Shown in pieces: positions 16,121-25,008 of a stretch of 64,000 bases of DNA. The stretch is from contig NZ_CP108070.1 of assembly GCF_036178845.1 (NCBI RefSeq), positions 248,001-312,000 of the forward strand, read 5' to 3'. Source of the stretch: Streptomyces sp. NBC_00271. GTDB lineage: Bacteria; Actinomycetota; Actinomycetes; Streptomycetales; Streptomycetaceae. Below the pieces are notes generated by a model. That model was not told the DNA's origin and did not search any database. It worked only from the letters and a program-made list of their open reading frames with translations. The position numbers and the translations under genes are program-made. The stretch's first letter is position 1. The number at the start of each line of letters is the position of its first letter.

Positions 16121-16624
16121 CTAGGAGGTCTTGGTCGGCTTGGCGGTCATGGTCGGGTGCGCCGTCTTCGTCGGCTTCGGCGTGTACTTGTGGGTCTTCG
16201 TCGGCGACGGTTTCGGCTTCGGCGTGTACTTGTGCGTCTTCGTCGGCGACGGTTTCGGCTTCGGCGTGTACTTGTGCGTCTTCGACGGAGTCGGCTTCGG
16301 CTTCGGCGTGTACTTGTGCGTCTTCGACGGAGTCGGCTTCGGCTTCGGCGTGTACTTGTGCGTCTTCGACGGCGACGGTTTCGGCGAATGCTTGGTGGTC
16401 GTCGTGGGCGACGGCTTGGCGGTCGTCGTCGGCGACGGCGCGGTGGTCGTCGTCTTCGACGTCTCCGGCGCCGATGTCGAAGGTGTCGCCGCGGGTGCGG
16501 CCGGATGCTGGGATCCGGTGGCCGCTATCGCGATACCGCCCGCTGCTCCCCCGGACAGCAGGGCCGCTGTCAGGGTTCCTACGGCGAAGGTGCGCCCCCA
16601 GTGGCTGCGGAATGTGTCATTCAC
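16121..16624 (-). CDS. exported Lys/Pro/Thr-rich repeat protein
   Basis: A 167-residue protein from GTG 16624 behind GGGAG. Residues 1-35 form a signal peptide ending near AIAATGS. Then comes a Thr/Ser/Pro-rich stretch and five near-identical 14-residue repeats of the form KTHKYTPKPKP(T/S)P(S/T). The very basic, extended tail suggests cell-wall association (teichoic-acid or peptidoglycan binding), but no domain is recognised. It is transcribed in the same direction as the 14628 gene, 116 bp away. Confidence 0.65.
   Translation of the reverse strand: MNDTFRSHWGRTFAVGTLTAALLSGGAAGGIAIAATGSQHPAAPAATPSTSAPETSKTTTTAPSPTTTAKPSPTTTTKHSPKPSPSKTHKYTPKPKPTPSKTHKYTPKPKPTPSKTHKYTPKPKPSPTKTHKYTPKPKPSPTKTHKYTPKPTKTAHPTMTAKPTKTS
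16181..16390. repeat. 42-bp tandem repeat, five copies
   Basis: CGTGTACTTGTG recurs at 16181, 16223, 16265, 16307 and 16349, exactly 42 bp apart. It encodes the 14-residue repeats. Copy-number variation by slippage is likely. Confidence 0.9.
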
Positions 16625-17055
16625 GATGTTCTCCCATCTTGAACAACTGCCCCATTGGTCACTGTCGGCCTCAACCGAGGTTAGGTCGGTGCCCCCAGAT
16701 CGGCGACCGGAGCAAACCGGTTCGCACTTTCAACAGAAGTGGCGGGTGCCCGTGCACGGCCGCACTCCCCGGGCGGGCAGGAGTTGACGCCCCCCTCGCC
16801 TCCCGCCCGCGGAACGATGGCCTCCGCCACAGCGTGCGGGGTCCGCGCCTGATCGACTGGCCGGATGCTGATCAACCTGATTCTCCGCGCCCCCCGGTTC
16901 CGGGGTGAGTAAAGATCCGCCAGGCCTCGAGAGAAAGCACGTGAAGTCCTGCGCCGGGCTCGCTCCAACCTGCGGACAGGGCAGGCCGGTTCACCCCCGG
17001 CGGCCGTCGGCGGCCAGGCTCCTGGCGGCGGGGTTCCTGGTGCCGGCCGCCGGAT
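16625..17055. other. gene-free interval
   Basis: About 430 bp separate the start of the repeat-protein gene from the end of the Nudix gene. No convincing frame, RNA or transposon end was seen. The first 60 bp should hold the repeat-protein promoter. Confidence 0.5.
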
Positions 17056-17502
17056 TCACCGTGCCGGATCCGCCAGGGCGGCCAGATCGGTCCCGGCCGT
17101 CACCGCGGCGCGCAGCAGTGCGGCGATCTCCTCCGGCTCCAGGCTGAGGGCGTCGAGCGCCCGGACGCTCAGCGGGACTTCCTCGAGCCGGTACTCGCCG
17201 CGGTCCGGGTCGGCGAACTCCGGACCGGTGCGGTCCGCCTCGGACCAGGACCCGATGCGGGCCAGGTAGAAATACTGCCGCTGGTGTGCGTCGGCCAGTA
17301 CGTGCAGCAGGCCCGTGATCTGCGGCTCGGCGCCGGTCTCTTCGCGTATCTCACGGACCAGGGCCGCGCGCAGGCCCTGATCGTCCGGTTCGACGTGCCC
17401 GCCGGGAAACACCCGGTAGGGCGTGGCGCCCGGCCAGGTGCGGCGGATCAGCAGCAGCCGGCCGGCGGGCGTGAGCAGTACCGCCCGGACACACTCGATC
17501 AC
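17056..17502 (-). CDS. Nudix hydrolase
   Basis: A 148-residue protein. GTG 17502 is chosen because GGGAGG lies 5 nt upstream; ATG 17526 lacks a site. The full Nudix box is present (GGHVEPDDQGLRAALVREIREETG, residues about 35-58). It hydrolyses a nucleoside-diphosphate-linked compound. In this sugar block it might act on NDP-sugars or be general housecleaning; the substrate cannot be read. Confidence 0.85.
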   Translation of the reverse strand: MIECVRAVLLTPAGRLLLIRRTWPGATPYRVFPGGHVEPDDQGLRAALVREIREETGAEPQITGLLHVLADAHQRQYFYLARIGSWSEADRTGPEFADPDRGEYRLEEVPLSVRALDALSLEPEEIAALLRAAVTAGTDLAALADPAR

Positions 17503-17534
17503 CGCACCTCCCGCAGCCGGCGTCACCCGTCAGG

Positions 17535-18149
17535 TTACGGGCGGGGGCCGGCGGGGGCCGCGGGCTGGTAGGAGGCGAGGGCCTGTTCGTAGGTGGGCAG
17601 CAGGCCGCGGGCGGCGGCCTCGGAGAGGCTGGGGGCGTGGGTGTCCTTGTCGGAGCGGATGAGTTGTCCGGTGGTGTTCCAGGGGATGCCGATGTCGGGG
17701 TCGAGGGCCTGGATGTCGACCATGGTGCCGGGCACGTACTCCTCGGAGCACAGGTAGTTCATGCAGGTGTCGTCGCTCAGGGCGAGGAAGGCGTGGCCGA
17801 GGCCGTCGGCGAGGTAGACGCCGATGCCGGAGCGAGCTTCCTGCAGGGTGGTGTCGAACATGCCGAACGTCGGGGAGCCGACGCGCAGGTCGACGACCAC
17901 GTCCAGGGCGGCGCCGCGCACGCAGGTCACCAGCTTCGCCTGGCCCGGCGGCAGCGTGGTGCCGTGGATGCCGCGCAGTGTGTTGCGCCGGGAGACGGAG
18001 AAGTTGACCTGCCGGACGGTGAACGGCTGGCCGCCGGCCGCGGTCAGGCCGCCCAGCCGCCAGGCCTCGAAGAACAGGCCCCGGTTGTCCGGCAGTTGCG
18101 ACGGTGTGATCCGGAAGGCGTCGCGGACCTTCATCTCCTCAATGGCCAT
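17535..18149 (-). CDS. rmlC: dTDP-4-keto-6-deoxyhexose 3,5-epimerase (RmlC family)
   Basis: A 204-residue cupin-fold protein. It has DNRGLFFEAWR near the start, the active-site segment NTLRGIHG with catalytic His, and YLADGLGHAFLALSDDTCMNYLCSEEY with the Tyr/His region. Usual family length. Epimerisation at C5 implies an L-configured sugar. Its ATG at 18149 abuts element E, whose end gives AAGGAG 5 nt upstream. The next gene downstream is the Nudix gene, 32 bp away. Confidence 0.9.
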   Translation of the reverse strand: MAIEEMKVRDAFRITPSQLPDNRGLFFEAWRLGGLTAAGGQPFTVRQVNFSVSRRNTLRGIHGTTLPPGQAKLVTCVRGAALDVVVDLRVGSPTFGMFDTTLQEARSGIGVYLADGLGHAFLALSDDTCMNYLCSEEYVPGTMVDIQALDPDIGIPWNTTGQLIRSDKDTHAPSLSEAAARGLLPTYEQALASYQPAAPAGPRP

Positions 18150-19532
18150 CCTGTCTCCTTCGTGGGTACCCCCGGCTTCAGCCGGGGGGTGAAACGAAGC
18201 TCCCGCGGAGCGGGGCAAGGGGCGGCGATTCGCCGCTAGGCGGACCGCCGTTGTCAGTGGCGTGCACTACGTTGATCACACGAGTTGGAGGGGGTGACTC
18301 CATTGATCCGCGCGTACAAGTTCCTTCTGTATCCGACCATGCGTCAGACCCAGGCGTTGGGCGAGATGCTGCGGGATCACTGCTCCCTCTACAACGGGGC
18401 GCTTGAAGAGAGGCGGTCCGCGTACCGGCACGCGTCGAGGACGACCGTGCGCTACGGCCAGCAGTCCGGACAGCTCAAGGACATTCGGGCGTTCGATCCG
18501 GAGCGTCAGGGCCGGTGGTCTTTCTCCTCGCAGCAGACGACGTTGCGCCGCCTGGACAAGGCGTTCACCGCGTTCTTCCGCCGCATCAAGTCCGGTGAGG
18601 CTCCCGGCTACCCCAGGTTCCGGGGTGTGCGCCGGTTCGACACGGTGGACTTCCCCAAGGACGGGGACGGCTGCCGGTGGGACTCCACGCCGCACGATCC
18701 GCAGACCCGTGTCCGCTTCCAGGGCGTCGGGCACGTCAAGGTCAAGCAGCACCGGCCGGTGGCCGGGAAGGTCAAGACCGTTTCCGTCAAGCGTGAAGGG
18801 CGCCGCTGGTACGTGATCCTCACGGCCGACCAGGCACCGCCCGAACCGCTCCCCGCGACCGGAGCCGTGGTCGGTATCGATCTGGGGATCGCCTCGTTTC
18901 TGACCACCTCCGACGGCCGGCACGTCGACAACCCGCGCCACAGCCGCAACGCCGCGAAAAAGCTGGAGGCAGCGCAACAGGCCCTCGCCCGCAGCAAGCG
19001 CGGGTCGAAGCGACGACGCAAGGCCGTGGAACGCGTCGCCACCCTGCACCGCAAGGTGCGCCGCCAACGCCTCGACCACGCACACAAGACCGCGCTCGGT
19101 CTCGTCCGCGACAACGATCTGATCGCGCACGAAGACCTCAAGATCCGCAACATGAGCAAGGCCCCCGAGCCGCGCCCGAACGGGGACGGAACCTACGCCC
19201 CGAACGGAGCCGCGGCGAAGGCCGGACTCAACCGAAGCATCGCCGACGCCGGGTGGGGGGTGTTCCTCGCGATCCTGGCCGCCAAGGCGGAAGGTGCCGG
19301 ACGGGAAGTGATCGCCGTGGATCCCCGCAACACCTCCCGCACCTGCCCCGACTGCGGGCACGTCGCCAAGGAGAACCGGCCTACCCAGGAAAAGTTCCAC
19401 TGCCAGGCCTGCGGCCACACCGCACACGCCGACGTCGTAGGGGCTTCCAACGTACTGCGGGCCGGGCTGGCCCGTCGTCAAGCCCAACCAGCTTGATGAG
19501 AAGCCCCCTCGTTCACGAGGGGGAGTAGTCAC
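18150..19532 (+). mobile_element. IS1341-like element E (TnpB only)
   Basis: A direct repeat of element D at an offset of 7998 bp. It again begins right after an antisense CAT, here the start of rmlC, and ends TCAC. The near-identity points to very recent transposition or duplication. Recombination between D and E would delete about 8 kb, including rmlA, rmlB and rmlC. Confidence 0.85.
18303..19496 (+). CDS. tnpB: TnpB RNA-guided nuclease homologue (copy 2)
   Basis: A 397-residue protein from TTG 18303 behind GGAGGGGG, identical in sequence to the protein at 10305. The RuvC Asp-Glu-Asp and the zinc ribbon are intact. Its right-end guide differs from copy 1 because the flanking DNA (GCGTCCTCGG against GCCTCAAGCC) differs. 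The two nucleases would therefore be addressed to two different empty sites, the rmlC start and the SnoaL-like gene start. Confidence 0.93.
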   Translation: MIRAYKFLLYPTMRQTQALGEMLRDHCSLYNGALEERRSAYRHASRTTVRYGQQSGQLKDIRAFDPERQGRWSFSSQQTTLRRLDKAFTAFFRRIKSGEAPGYPRFRGVRRFDTVDFPKDGDGCRWDSTPHDPQTRVRFQGVGHVKVKQHRPVAGKVKTVSVKREGRRWYVILTADQAPPEPLPATGAVVGIDLGIASFLTTSDGRHVDNPRHSRNAAKKLEAAQQALARSKRGSKRRRKAVERVATLHRKVRRQRLDHAHKTALGLVRDNDLIAHEDLKIRNMSKAPEPRPNGDGTYAPNGAAAKAGLNRSIADAGWGVFLAILAAKAEGAGREVIAVDPRNTSRTCPDCGHVAKENRPTQEKFHCQACGHTAHADVVGASNVLRAGLARRQAQPA

Positions 19533-19624
19533 GCGTCCTCGGTTCGTCGGGGCGTTGGCGCGCCGGTTCACGGGATAGCGCCGGGCCGGCGCCACCCGTG
19601 GGGTGGCGCCGGCCCGGCGCCAGG

Positions 19625-21088
19625 TCAGTGCAGGGGGGCCGGTGCGCTCTCCTGCGCGGGGGCGGCCTGCGCGACGGGGGCGCTCACGGCGGCCCGCCGG
19701 CGGGAGGGCGCCCCCAGCATGGCGAAGGTGGCGAGGGCCACCGCGGCGGCGCCCACCCACATCGCGGGCACCAGGCCGTCGACGAAGTTGCGCGGTGAGG
19801 CGTAGCCGCCGTTGGCACTGAAGATGGAGGCGAGCAGGGCCACGCCGAGGGCGGCGCCGACCTCGCGGGTGGCGGCGGTGACGCCGGAGGCGATGCCCTG
19901 TTCGTGTTCGGCGACCGAGCCCATGGTGAGGTTCATCAGCGGGGCGTAGAACAGGGCCATGCCGGCGCCGCAGATCATCAGGGAGGGCAGCTGGGCGGCG
20001 TAGGAGACGTCCGGCTTGAGGACGAACGCCCAATAGACCATGCCGGCGGTCATCATGGCGAGGCCGAGGGTGACCACGGGTTTGCCGCCGATGCGGTCGG
20101 AGACCATGCCGCCGATGGGGGCGACCACCATCGGCATGGCGGTCCAGGCCAGCAGCCGTACGCCGGCCTGCATGGCGGTGTAGCCCTGGATGTTCTGCAG
20201 GAACTGGGTCATCAGGAAGATCGCGCCGAACATGCCGACCGACATGAGGGCGCCGGCCAGGTTGATCGCGGTGAAGGCGCGGTTGCGGAACATCCGCATC
20301 GGCACCATCGGGTGTTCGGTGCGGTTCTCCCACACCACGAACAGGGCCATCACGGCGGTGCCGCCGATCAGTGCGCCCAGGACCTGGGGGGATGTCCAGC
20401 CGTCTCCGTGGCCCTTGATGAGGCCCAGCACGATGCCGAACAGGCCCAGGCTGGCCAGGGCGGTGCCGACGGCGTCCAGGCGGGAGTGGGCGATGCGGCT
20501 CTCGGCGAGCTTGCGGAAGGACAGCGGGGCAAGCGCCAGGCCGATCGGCACGTTCAGCCAGAAGATCCACTGCCAGGACAGGTGCTCGACGATGGCGCCG
20601 CCCACCAACGGGCCGGCCGCGATGGACAGTCCGTTGACGGCGCCCCAGATGCCCAGGGCCGCGCCGCGTTTCTCGGCGGGCACGGCGGCGGTCAGCAGGG
20701 TCACCGACAGCGGCATGATGATGGCCGCGCCGACGCCCTGGACGGCGCGGGCGGCGACGAGTTCGTTGATGCCGGGGGCGAGGGCGGCGGCCGCGGAGGC
20801 GGCGGTGAACAGCAGCAGGCCCAGGCTGAAGACCTTGCGGCGGCCGAAACGGTCGCCGAGGGCGGCGCCGAACATCATCAGGACCGCGAAGGACAGGGTG
20901 TAGGCGTTGACCGTCCATTCCAGGTCGGTGAGGCTGCCGCCGAGTTTCTCCCGGATGGTGGGCAGCGCCGTGATGATGACGAGGTTGTCCAGTCCCGCCA
21001 TGAACGAGGCGAGGCTGGTGGTGAGGATGGCCCAGAAGACCACCCTCCTGGTGTCACCGCCCGGGGATGGGGGGTTGACGGTGCTCAT
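19625..21088 (-). CDS. DHA2-type MFS drug exporter (14 TM)
   Basis: A 487-residue protein from ATG 21088. It has motif A GDRFGRRKVF and the family signature LDNLVIITALPTI in TM1, and an EmrB/QacA-like layout of about 14 hydrophobic segments. It probably exports the final metabolite and gives self-resistance. It lies downstream of a strong terminator (21249-21311), so it is a separate unit from the genes to its right. An Ala/Pro-rich C-tail is cytoplasmic. Confidence 0.88.
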   Translation of the reverse strand: MSTVNPPSPGGDTRRVVFWAILTTSLASFMAGLDNLVIITALPTIREKLGGSLTDLEWTVNAYTLSFAVLMMFGAALGDRFGRRKVFSLGLLLFTAASAAAALAPGINELVAARAVQGVGAAIIMPLSVTLLTAAVPAEKRGAALGIWGAVNGLSIAAGPLVGGAIVEHLSWQWIFWLNVPIGLALAPLSFRKLAESRIAHSRLDAVGTALASLGLFGIVLGLIKGHGDGWTSPQVLGALIGGTAVMALFVVWENRTEHPMVPMRMFRNRAFTAINLAGALMSVGMFGAIFLMTQFLQNIQGYTAMQAGVRLLAWTAMPMVVAPIGGMVSDRIGGKPVVTLGLAMMTAGMVYWAFVLKPDVSYAAQLPSLMICGAGMALFYAPLMNLTMGSVAEHEQGIASGVTAATREVGAALGVALLASIFSANGGYASPRNFVDGLVPAMWVGAAAVALATFAMLGAPSRRRAAVSAPVAQAAPAQESAPAPLH

Positions 21089-21248
21089 CCGAGCATCCTT
21101 TCTGGAGGCGGGTCGTGCGAGATGCTCATCGCCGTGACCGGTCCGGCCCGCGGCGCCCTGGTGCCCGCGCCCGCGCGCGGGCCGGTAGGGCGCCGTCGAC
21201 GCTACGGACGCCTGCTCAAGTCCTCCTCGAGCCCCGCTCGGCACCCGG

Positions 21249-21311
21249 GCGCGGGCATGGCGGGGCCCGGGTACCGGCCGCACCGGTATCCGGGCCCCGC
21301 CGTGCCCGCGC
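21249..21311 (-). terminator. long-stem terminator
   Basis: Two 29-bp arms (21249-21277 and 21283-21311, two mismatches) lie 25 bp beyond the stop of the 21336 gene. It closes the 29.5-21.3 kb transcription unit. Confidence 0.85.
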
Positions 21312-21335
21312 CCGCGCCCGTGAAAAGGGGGAGGG

Positions 21336-21806
21336 TCAGGCGAGCTGGCGCTGGAAGGTGGCGATGTCGAAGTAGAGGGTCTCGTCGATGAGGACGTCGC
21401 CGTCGAAGTGGAAGAAGACGGCGACGGGGGCGTCGATGGACTTGCCGCGGTTGGGGATGCCGCGCCAGTCGGCCTGCTGCCTGCCGCGGGCCTGTGCCTC
21501 GAGGATCACGGCGGTGGGTGTGTGGTGCACGTGGTGCAGTTCGTGCTCGAGGCCGGGGAAGGCGGCCTTGAGGTCGGCGAAGTAGCCCTTCTTGATGGCT
21601 TCTTCGCCGATCAGCGGGCCCTCTTCGAAGGCCTGGATGCGGTAGACACCGCCGCGCGGGAAGGTGGCCAGCACGCCGTCGATGTCCCAGGCGATCTCGG
21701 CGACCGTGTGCTGCAGGACGACCGCCTCGCGCTTCTTGCGCAGTTCGGCGTCGGGCTGCGGGAGATCCGCGCCGGGCAGGGTGAATTCGTGTGCTTCGGT
21801 GGCCAT
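21336..21806 (-). CDS. SnoaL-like/NTF2-fold protein
   Basis: A 156-residue protein. ATG 21806 lies 7 nt after GGAGG; an earlier ATG overlaps the site. The nuclear-transport-factor-2 pattern is visible: AWDIDGVLATFPRGGVYRI and, late, VAVFFHFDGDVLIDETLYFDIATFQRQL. Such proteins act as cyclases, dehydratases or isomerases in polyketide tailoring, though many are uncharacterised. It is the last gene of the long minus-strand unit, after the cupin gene. Confidence 0.7.
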   Translation of the reverse strand: MATEAHEFTLPGADLPQPDAELRKKREAVVLQHTVAEIAWDIDGVLATFPRGGVYRIQAFEEGPLIGEEAIKKGYFADLKAAFPGLEHELHHVHHTPTAVILEAQARGRQQADWRGIPNRGKSIDAPVAVFFHFDGDVLIDETLYFDIATFQRQLA

Positions 21807-21913
21807 GACCATTCCTCCACGCATCGGCCGACTGTCGGTTGGGGCCGACGCTAGGGCGCACGGCTCGCTGCGCCCTGGTGTCTGGCTCGAACTCCGGGCC
21901 TGCGGCGTTGTGT

Positions 21914-22483
21914 TCAGGCGGTGGGCTGGAGGGTCGCGGTGTTCTGGGGCGGGCGGTAGGTGGGGCGGTAGCCGCAGGCCAGGGAGAGCGGGGAGAGCAG
22001 CAGGCACAGGGCCGTGTCGAGGGGGTAGGGGCGGCCGGTGACGACGCGGTACTCGTCGCGGAAGGCGAGGGCGAGCAGCGGCATCTGCAGGCGGGGGGTG
22101 CCATCGGGGCGCAGCCGGCCTTCGTTGGTCAGGCCCCAGAGGGTCTCGAAGACGGTTTCGGTCCGGTAGGCGGGGGTGGTGCGCCAGATGACGCGGGTGG
22201 GTTCGGGGCCGGGGTTCCACATGGAGTGGACGGCGCCCGGCGGGATGTAGAAGTCGGCGCCTTGTTCGTACTCGTGCAGGACGCCGTCGAGCTGGAGGCT
22301 CAGGCGGCCGCTTTGGAGGCGCATGTGTTCGGTCTGGCGGGGGTGGTAGTGCTGGGGCGGTTTGATGACGGCGGGGGCGTATTCGACTTCGACTTCGACG
22401 AAGGCGCCGTCGGTTTCGGCGGCGGTGGTCAGGAAGGTGAGCTTGTCCTTGCCGAGGTGGAGGGTGTCTCCGGGGCGTGCCAT
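21914..22483 (-). CDS. cupin-domain protein
   Basis: A 189-residue protein from ATG 22483. The central conserved barrel (residues about 40-95) has the metal-ligand pattern PQHYHPRQTEHMRLQSGRLSLQLDG and a second His in IPPGAVHSMWNPG. A C-terminal extension has several hydrophobic residues and ends in a Pro-rich tail. Could be a dioxygenase, isomerase or metal-dependent cyclase. It lies 36 bp after the exporter gene in the same unit. Confidence 0.8.
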   Translation of the reverse strand: MARPGDTLHLGKDKLTFLTTAAETDGAFVEVEVEYAPAVIKPPQHYHPRQTEHMRLQSGRLSLQLDGVLHEYEQGADFYIPPGAVHSMWNPGPEPTRVIWRTTPAYRTETVFETLWGLTNEGRLRPDGTPRLQMPLLALAFRDEYRVVTGRPYPLDTALCLLLSPLSLACGYRPTYRPPQNTATLQPTA

Positions 22484-22519
22484 GGGCCTCTCCGTGTGGG
22501 TTGGGGGGTTGGGGGGTGG

Positions 22520-24007
22520 TCAGGCGGTGCGGGGGCCGGCCGGGGCGGGGGCGCGCTGGTGGCGGGGCAGTCCGAAGTAGGCGGTGAGCAGGTTGAGGAC
22601 GCCGATGCCGGTGGCGATCCAGAAGCCGAGGTGGAGGCCGTCCAGCCAGGCCAGGGCGGGGGTGGTGTGGTGGGTGAGTTCGTGGGTGGTGCGGGTCAGG
22701 GCGCTGGTGGCGACGGTGGCCACGCCGAGGGAGGCGCCGACCTGGAAGGCGGCGACCAGGACGCCGGAGGCGATGCCCTGCTGGCGGGCGGGGATGTCGG
22801 AGACGCCGTGCACGTTGACGGGGATGCCGCAGCACTGCATGGACGCGCCGAGGATGAGCAGGGCGGGCAGCAGGTGCAGCAGGTAGGTGCCGTTCTGCGG
22901 GACCTGGGTGAGCAGGATCAGGCCGAGGACGGAGCCGGCGGCGCCGGCGAGGTAGACGGGGCGGGGGCCGGCCTTGTGCATGATGCGGGTGGCGGGGGCG
23001 GTGACGAGGATGGCGACGACGCCCAGCGGCAGGAACGCGAATCCGGACCTGAGGGTGGAGTAGCCCAGGGTGCGCTGCAGGTAGTAGCTGCACAGGAAGA
23101 GCACGGACGCCTGCACGCCGCTGGTCAGGACGCGGCCCAGGCCGGCGGTGGCCAGGGAGCGGGTGGCGAACAGGTGCAGCGGCATCAGCGGGTCGGGGGT
23201 GCGGCGTTCGACCAGGACGAACGCGGCCAGCAGGGCGAGGGAGGCGGCGGCCGGGGCCAGCACGTAGGGCGTGGAGGCGGCGCCGTGGTCCTGGATGTTG
23301 ACGATGGCGTAGACGAGGGCGGCCAGGCCCGCGGTGACGGTGACGGCGCCGGCGATGTCGGGGCGCGAGCCGCGGATACGGGTCTCGGGGCGGCCCCGGG
23401 ACAGCAGCAGGACGCCGGCGACGGCGACGATCCCGAAGGGCAGGTTGATGTAGAAGATCCAGCGCCAGCTGAGGCTGTCGGTGATCAGGCCGCCGGCGAT
23501 GACGCCGAGGGTGCCGCCGAGGCCGGCCAGTGCGGCCCACACGGCGAGCGCGGTGGTGCGTTCGCGGCCCTTGGGGAAGGTGGTGGTGACCAGGGACATC
23601 GCGGCCGGTGAGAGGAAGGCGGCGCCGCAGCCCTGCAGGGCGCGGGCGGCGATCAGCAGGCCGGCGCCCTGGGCGAGTCCGCACAGCAGGGAGGCGGCGG
23701 TGAACAGCAGGGCGCCGAGCAGGAAGGTGCGCCGCCTGCCCCAGCGGTCGGCGGTGCGGCCGCCGAGCAGCATGAGGCCGCCGAAGCACAGGATGTAGGC
23801 GGTCAGCACCCATTCGACGGCGGTGGCGCCGGCCTTGAGGTCGGTCTGGATGGCGGGCAGGGCGAGGTTCACCACGGTGGTGTCGAGGAGCACCATGAAC
23901 TGGGCGAGGGCGACGAAGACGAGCAGGCGCCAGCGGCGGGGATCCGCTGCGGCGCCGGCGGGTGTGGTGTCCGTCGCGCGGGGGGCGGCGGTGTGGTCGG
24001 TGGTCAT
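22520..24007 (-). CDS. DHA2-type MFS exporter (14 TM), second
   Basis: A 495-residue protein from ATG 24007. It has the MFS motif GGRTADRWGRRR, the TM1 signature LLDTTVVNLALPAI, and about 14 hydrophobic segments. It is not a copy of the 19625 exporter, to which it is moderately similar. It sits inside the tailoring operon between TauD and the cupin. The frame upstream of its ATG is open all the way into the adenylating-enzyme gene; that is a consequence of the frameshift there, not a fusion. Confidence 0.88.
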   Translation of the reverse strand: MTTDHTAAPRATDTTPAGAAADPRRWRLLVFVALAQFMVLLDTTVVNLALPAIQTDLKAGATAVEWVLTAYILCFGGLMLLGGRTADRWGRRRTFLLGALLFTAASLLCGLAQGAGLLIAARALQGCGAAFLSPAAMSLVTTTFPKGRERTTALAVWAALAGLGGTLGVIAGGLITDSLSWRWIFYINLPFGIVAVAGVLLLSRGRPETRIRGSRPDIAGAVTVTAGLAALVYAIVNIQDHGAASTPYVLAPAAASLALLAAFVLVERRTPDPLMPLHLFATRSLATAGLGRVLTSGVQASVLFLCSYYLQRTLGYSTLRSGFAFLPLGVVAILVTAPATRIMHKAGPRPVYLAGAAGSVLGLILLTQVPQNGTYLLHLLPALLILGASMQCCGIPVNVHGVSDIPARQQGIASGVLVAAFQVGASLGVATVATSALTRTTHELTHHTTPALAWLDGLHLGFWIATGIGVLNLLTAYFGLPRHQRAPAPAGPRTA

Positions 24008-24033
24008 GGCTCCCTCTCGGATGGATCTGCCTC

Positions 24034-24094
24034 CCGCCCCCCTCTTGCCCCTCCTCCTGCTGCTGCTTCTTGCGCCGGGGGGCAAGGGGGGCGG
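24034..24094 (-). terminator. imperfect hairpin between the TauD and MFS genes
   Basis: CCGCCCCCCTCTTGCCCC and GGGGCAAGGGGGGCGG pair with a small bulge. It may attenuate readthrough into the exporter gene. Confidence 0.45.
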
Positions 24095-24099
24095 CCCGG

Positions 24100-25008
24100 T
24101 CAGGCGGCGGGTGCCTCGATGTAGCTGAGGGCGTTGTAGATGGTGCGGTGGGGGTCGGTGATGGCGCGCCGGCCGTGCATGACGCGGGTGTTGTCGATGA
24201 CGGCGGCGTCGCCGTCCTGCCAGTCCAGGTTCTCGGTGAGGCGGGCGGTCACCTCTTCGACCTCGGCCAGCAGCTGCGGGGACAGGGCGGTGCCGTCGGC
24301 GAAGGTGATGGTGGGCTTCTCGTAGTTGAAGGAGGGGCCCAGGATGCTGTTGGCGAAGGAGGGGCGCGGCCCGAACACGGTGGTGCCGGCCGCGGGGGTG
24401 GTGAAGGAGTAGCGCACCCCGCCGTCGTCCTGCGGCACGATCTCGGTGCCCGGCAACTGGCTGGCCAGCGCGAGGAGTTCTTCGACGCCGATCTCGTGGG
24501 CGGGCTTGGTGCGGCCCAGCAGGTGGTGGGCCATCGCCCGCCACTGCGGCTCGGCGACGTAGCGGCTGTAGACGATGTCCTGGGCCGCGAACGCGGTGCG
24601 GGCCTGGGGGCTGAGGGCGTCCCAGACGCGGTAGCCGTCGCAGACGGTGGTCTGGGAGCCGGAGGAGGCGGCCTTCTCGCAGAAGAACCAGGCGAGGTGG
24701 GAGCGGAAGGGGCTGTTGCCGTTCTCGGTGTGCAGGCCCACCTCGTCGAAGCCGGCGTCGACCTTCTGGGCGACCTCGGAGTAGAAGTCGCGGGCGGGGT
24801 CGAGGGTGGTGGAGGTGGAGGTGTGCTGCACCAGGGCGGTGAAGGCGTCCATGTCCGCGCCGAAGCCGCGCAGCAGCAGGAAGCCGGCCTGGGAGAGCAG
24901 GTCGCGCAGTTCCTTGGGGTCGATGCCGTCGAGGCCGCCGGGGCCTGCGGGTTCGACCAGCAGGCCGCTGCCGGTGCCGTAGGGGGTGGTCTTCACAGCC
25001 GTGCTCAT
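24100..25008 (-). CDS. TauD/TfdA-type Fe(II)/2-oxoglutarate dioxygenase
   Basis: A 302-residue protein from ATG 25008. The iron triad is visible as His-x-Glu in LHTENGNSPF (Glu in place of the usual Asp) and the distal His in VMHGRRAI. The Arg that binds 2-oxoglutarate is in the last 30 residues. Glu at the second ligand is common in SyrP/AsnO-like hydroxylases. It could hydroxylate, desaturate or decarboxylate a carrier- or CoA-bound acyl or amino-acyl chain. Its ATG overlaps the adenylating-enzyme stop (ATGA), so the two are translationally coupled. Confidence 0.85.
   Translation of the reverse strand: MSTAVKTTPYGTGSGLLVEPAGPGGLDGIDPKELRDLLSQAGFLLLRGFGADMDAFTALVQHTSTSTTLDPARDFYSEVAQKVDAGFDEVGLHTENGNSPFRSHLAWFFCEKAASSGSQTTVCDGYRVWDALSPQARTAFAAQDIVYSRYVAEPQWRAMAHHLLGRTKPAHEIGVEELLALASQLPGTEIVPQDDGGVRYSFTTPAAGTTVFGPRPSFANSILGPSFNYEKPTITFADGTALSPQLLAEVEEVTARLTENLDWQDGDAAVIDNTRVMHGRRAITDPHRTIYNALSYIEAPAA

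Noticed and set aside
16905..17147. 80-codon plus-strand frame upstream of the Nudix gene
   Set aside because: Pro/Arg-rich, no ribosome site, no recognisable features.
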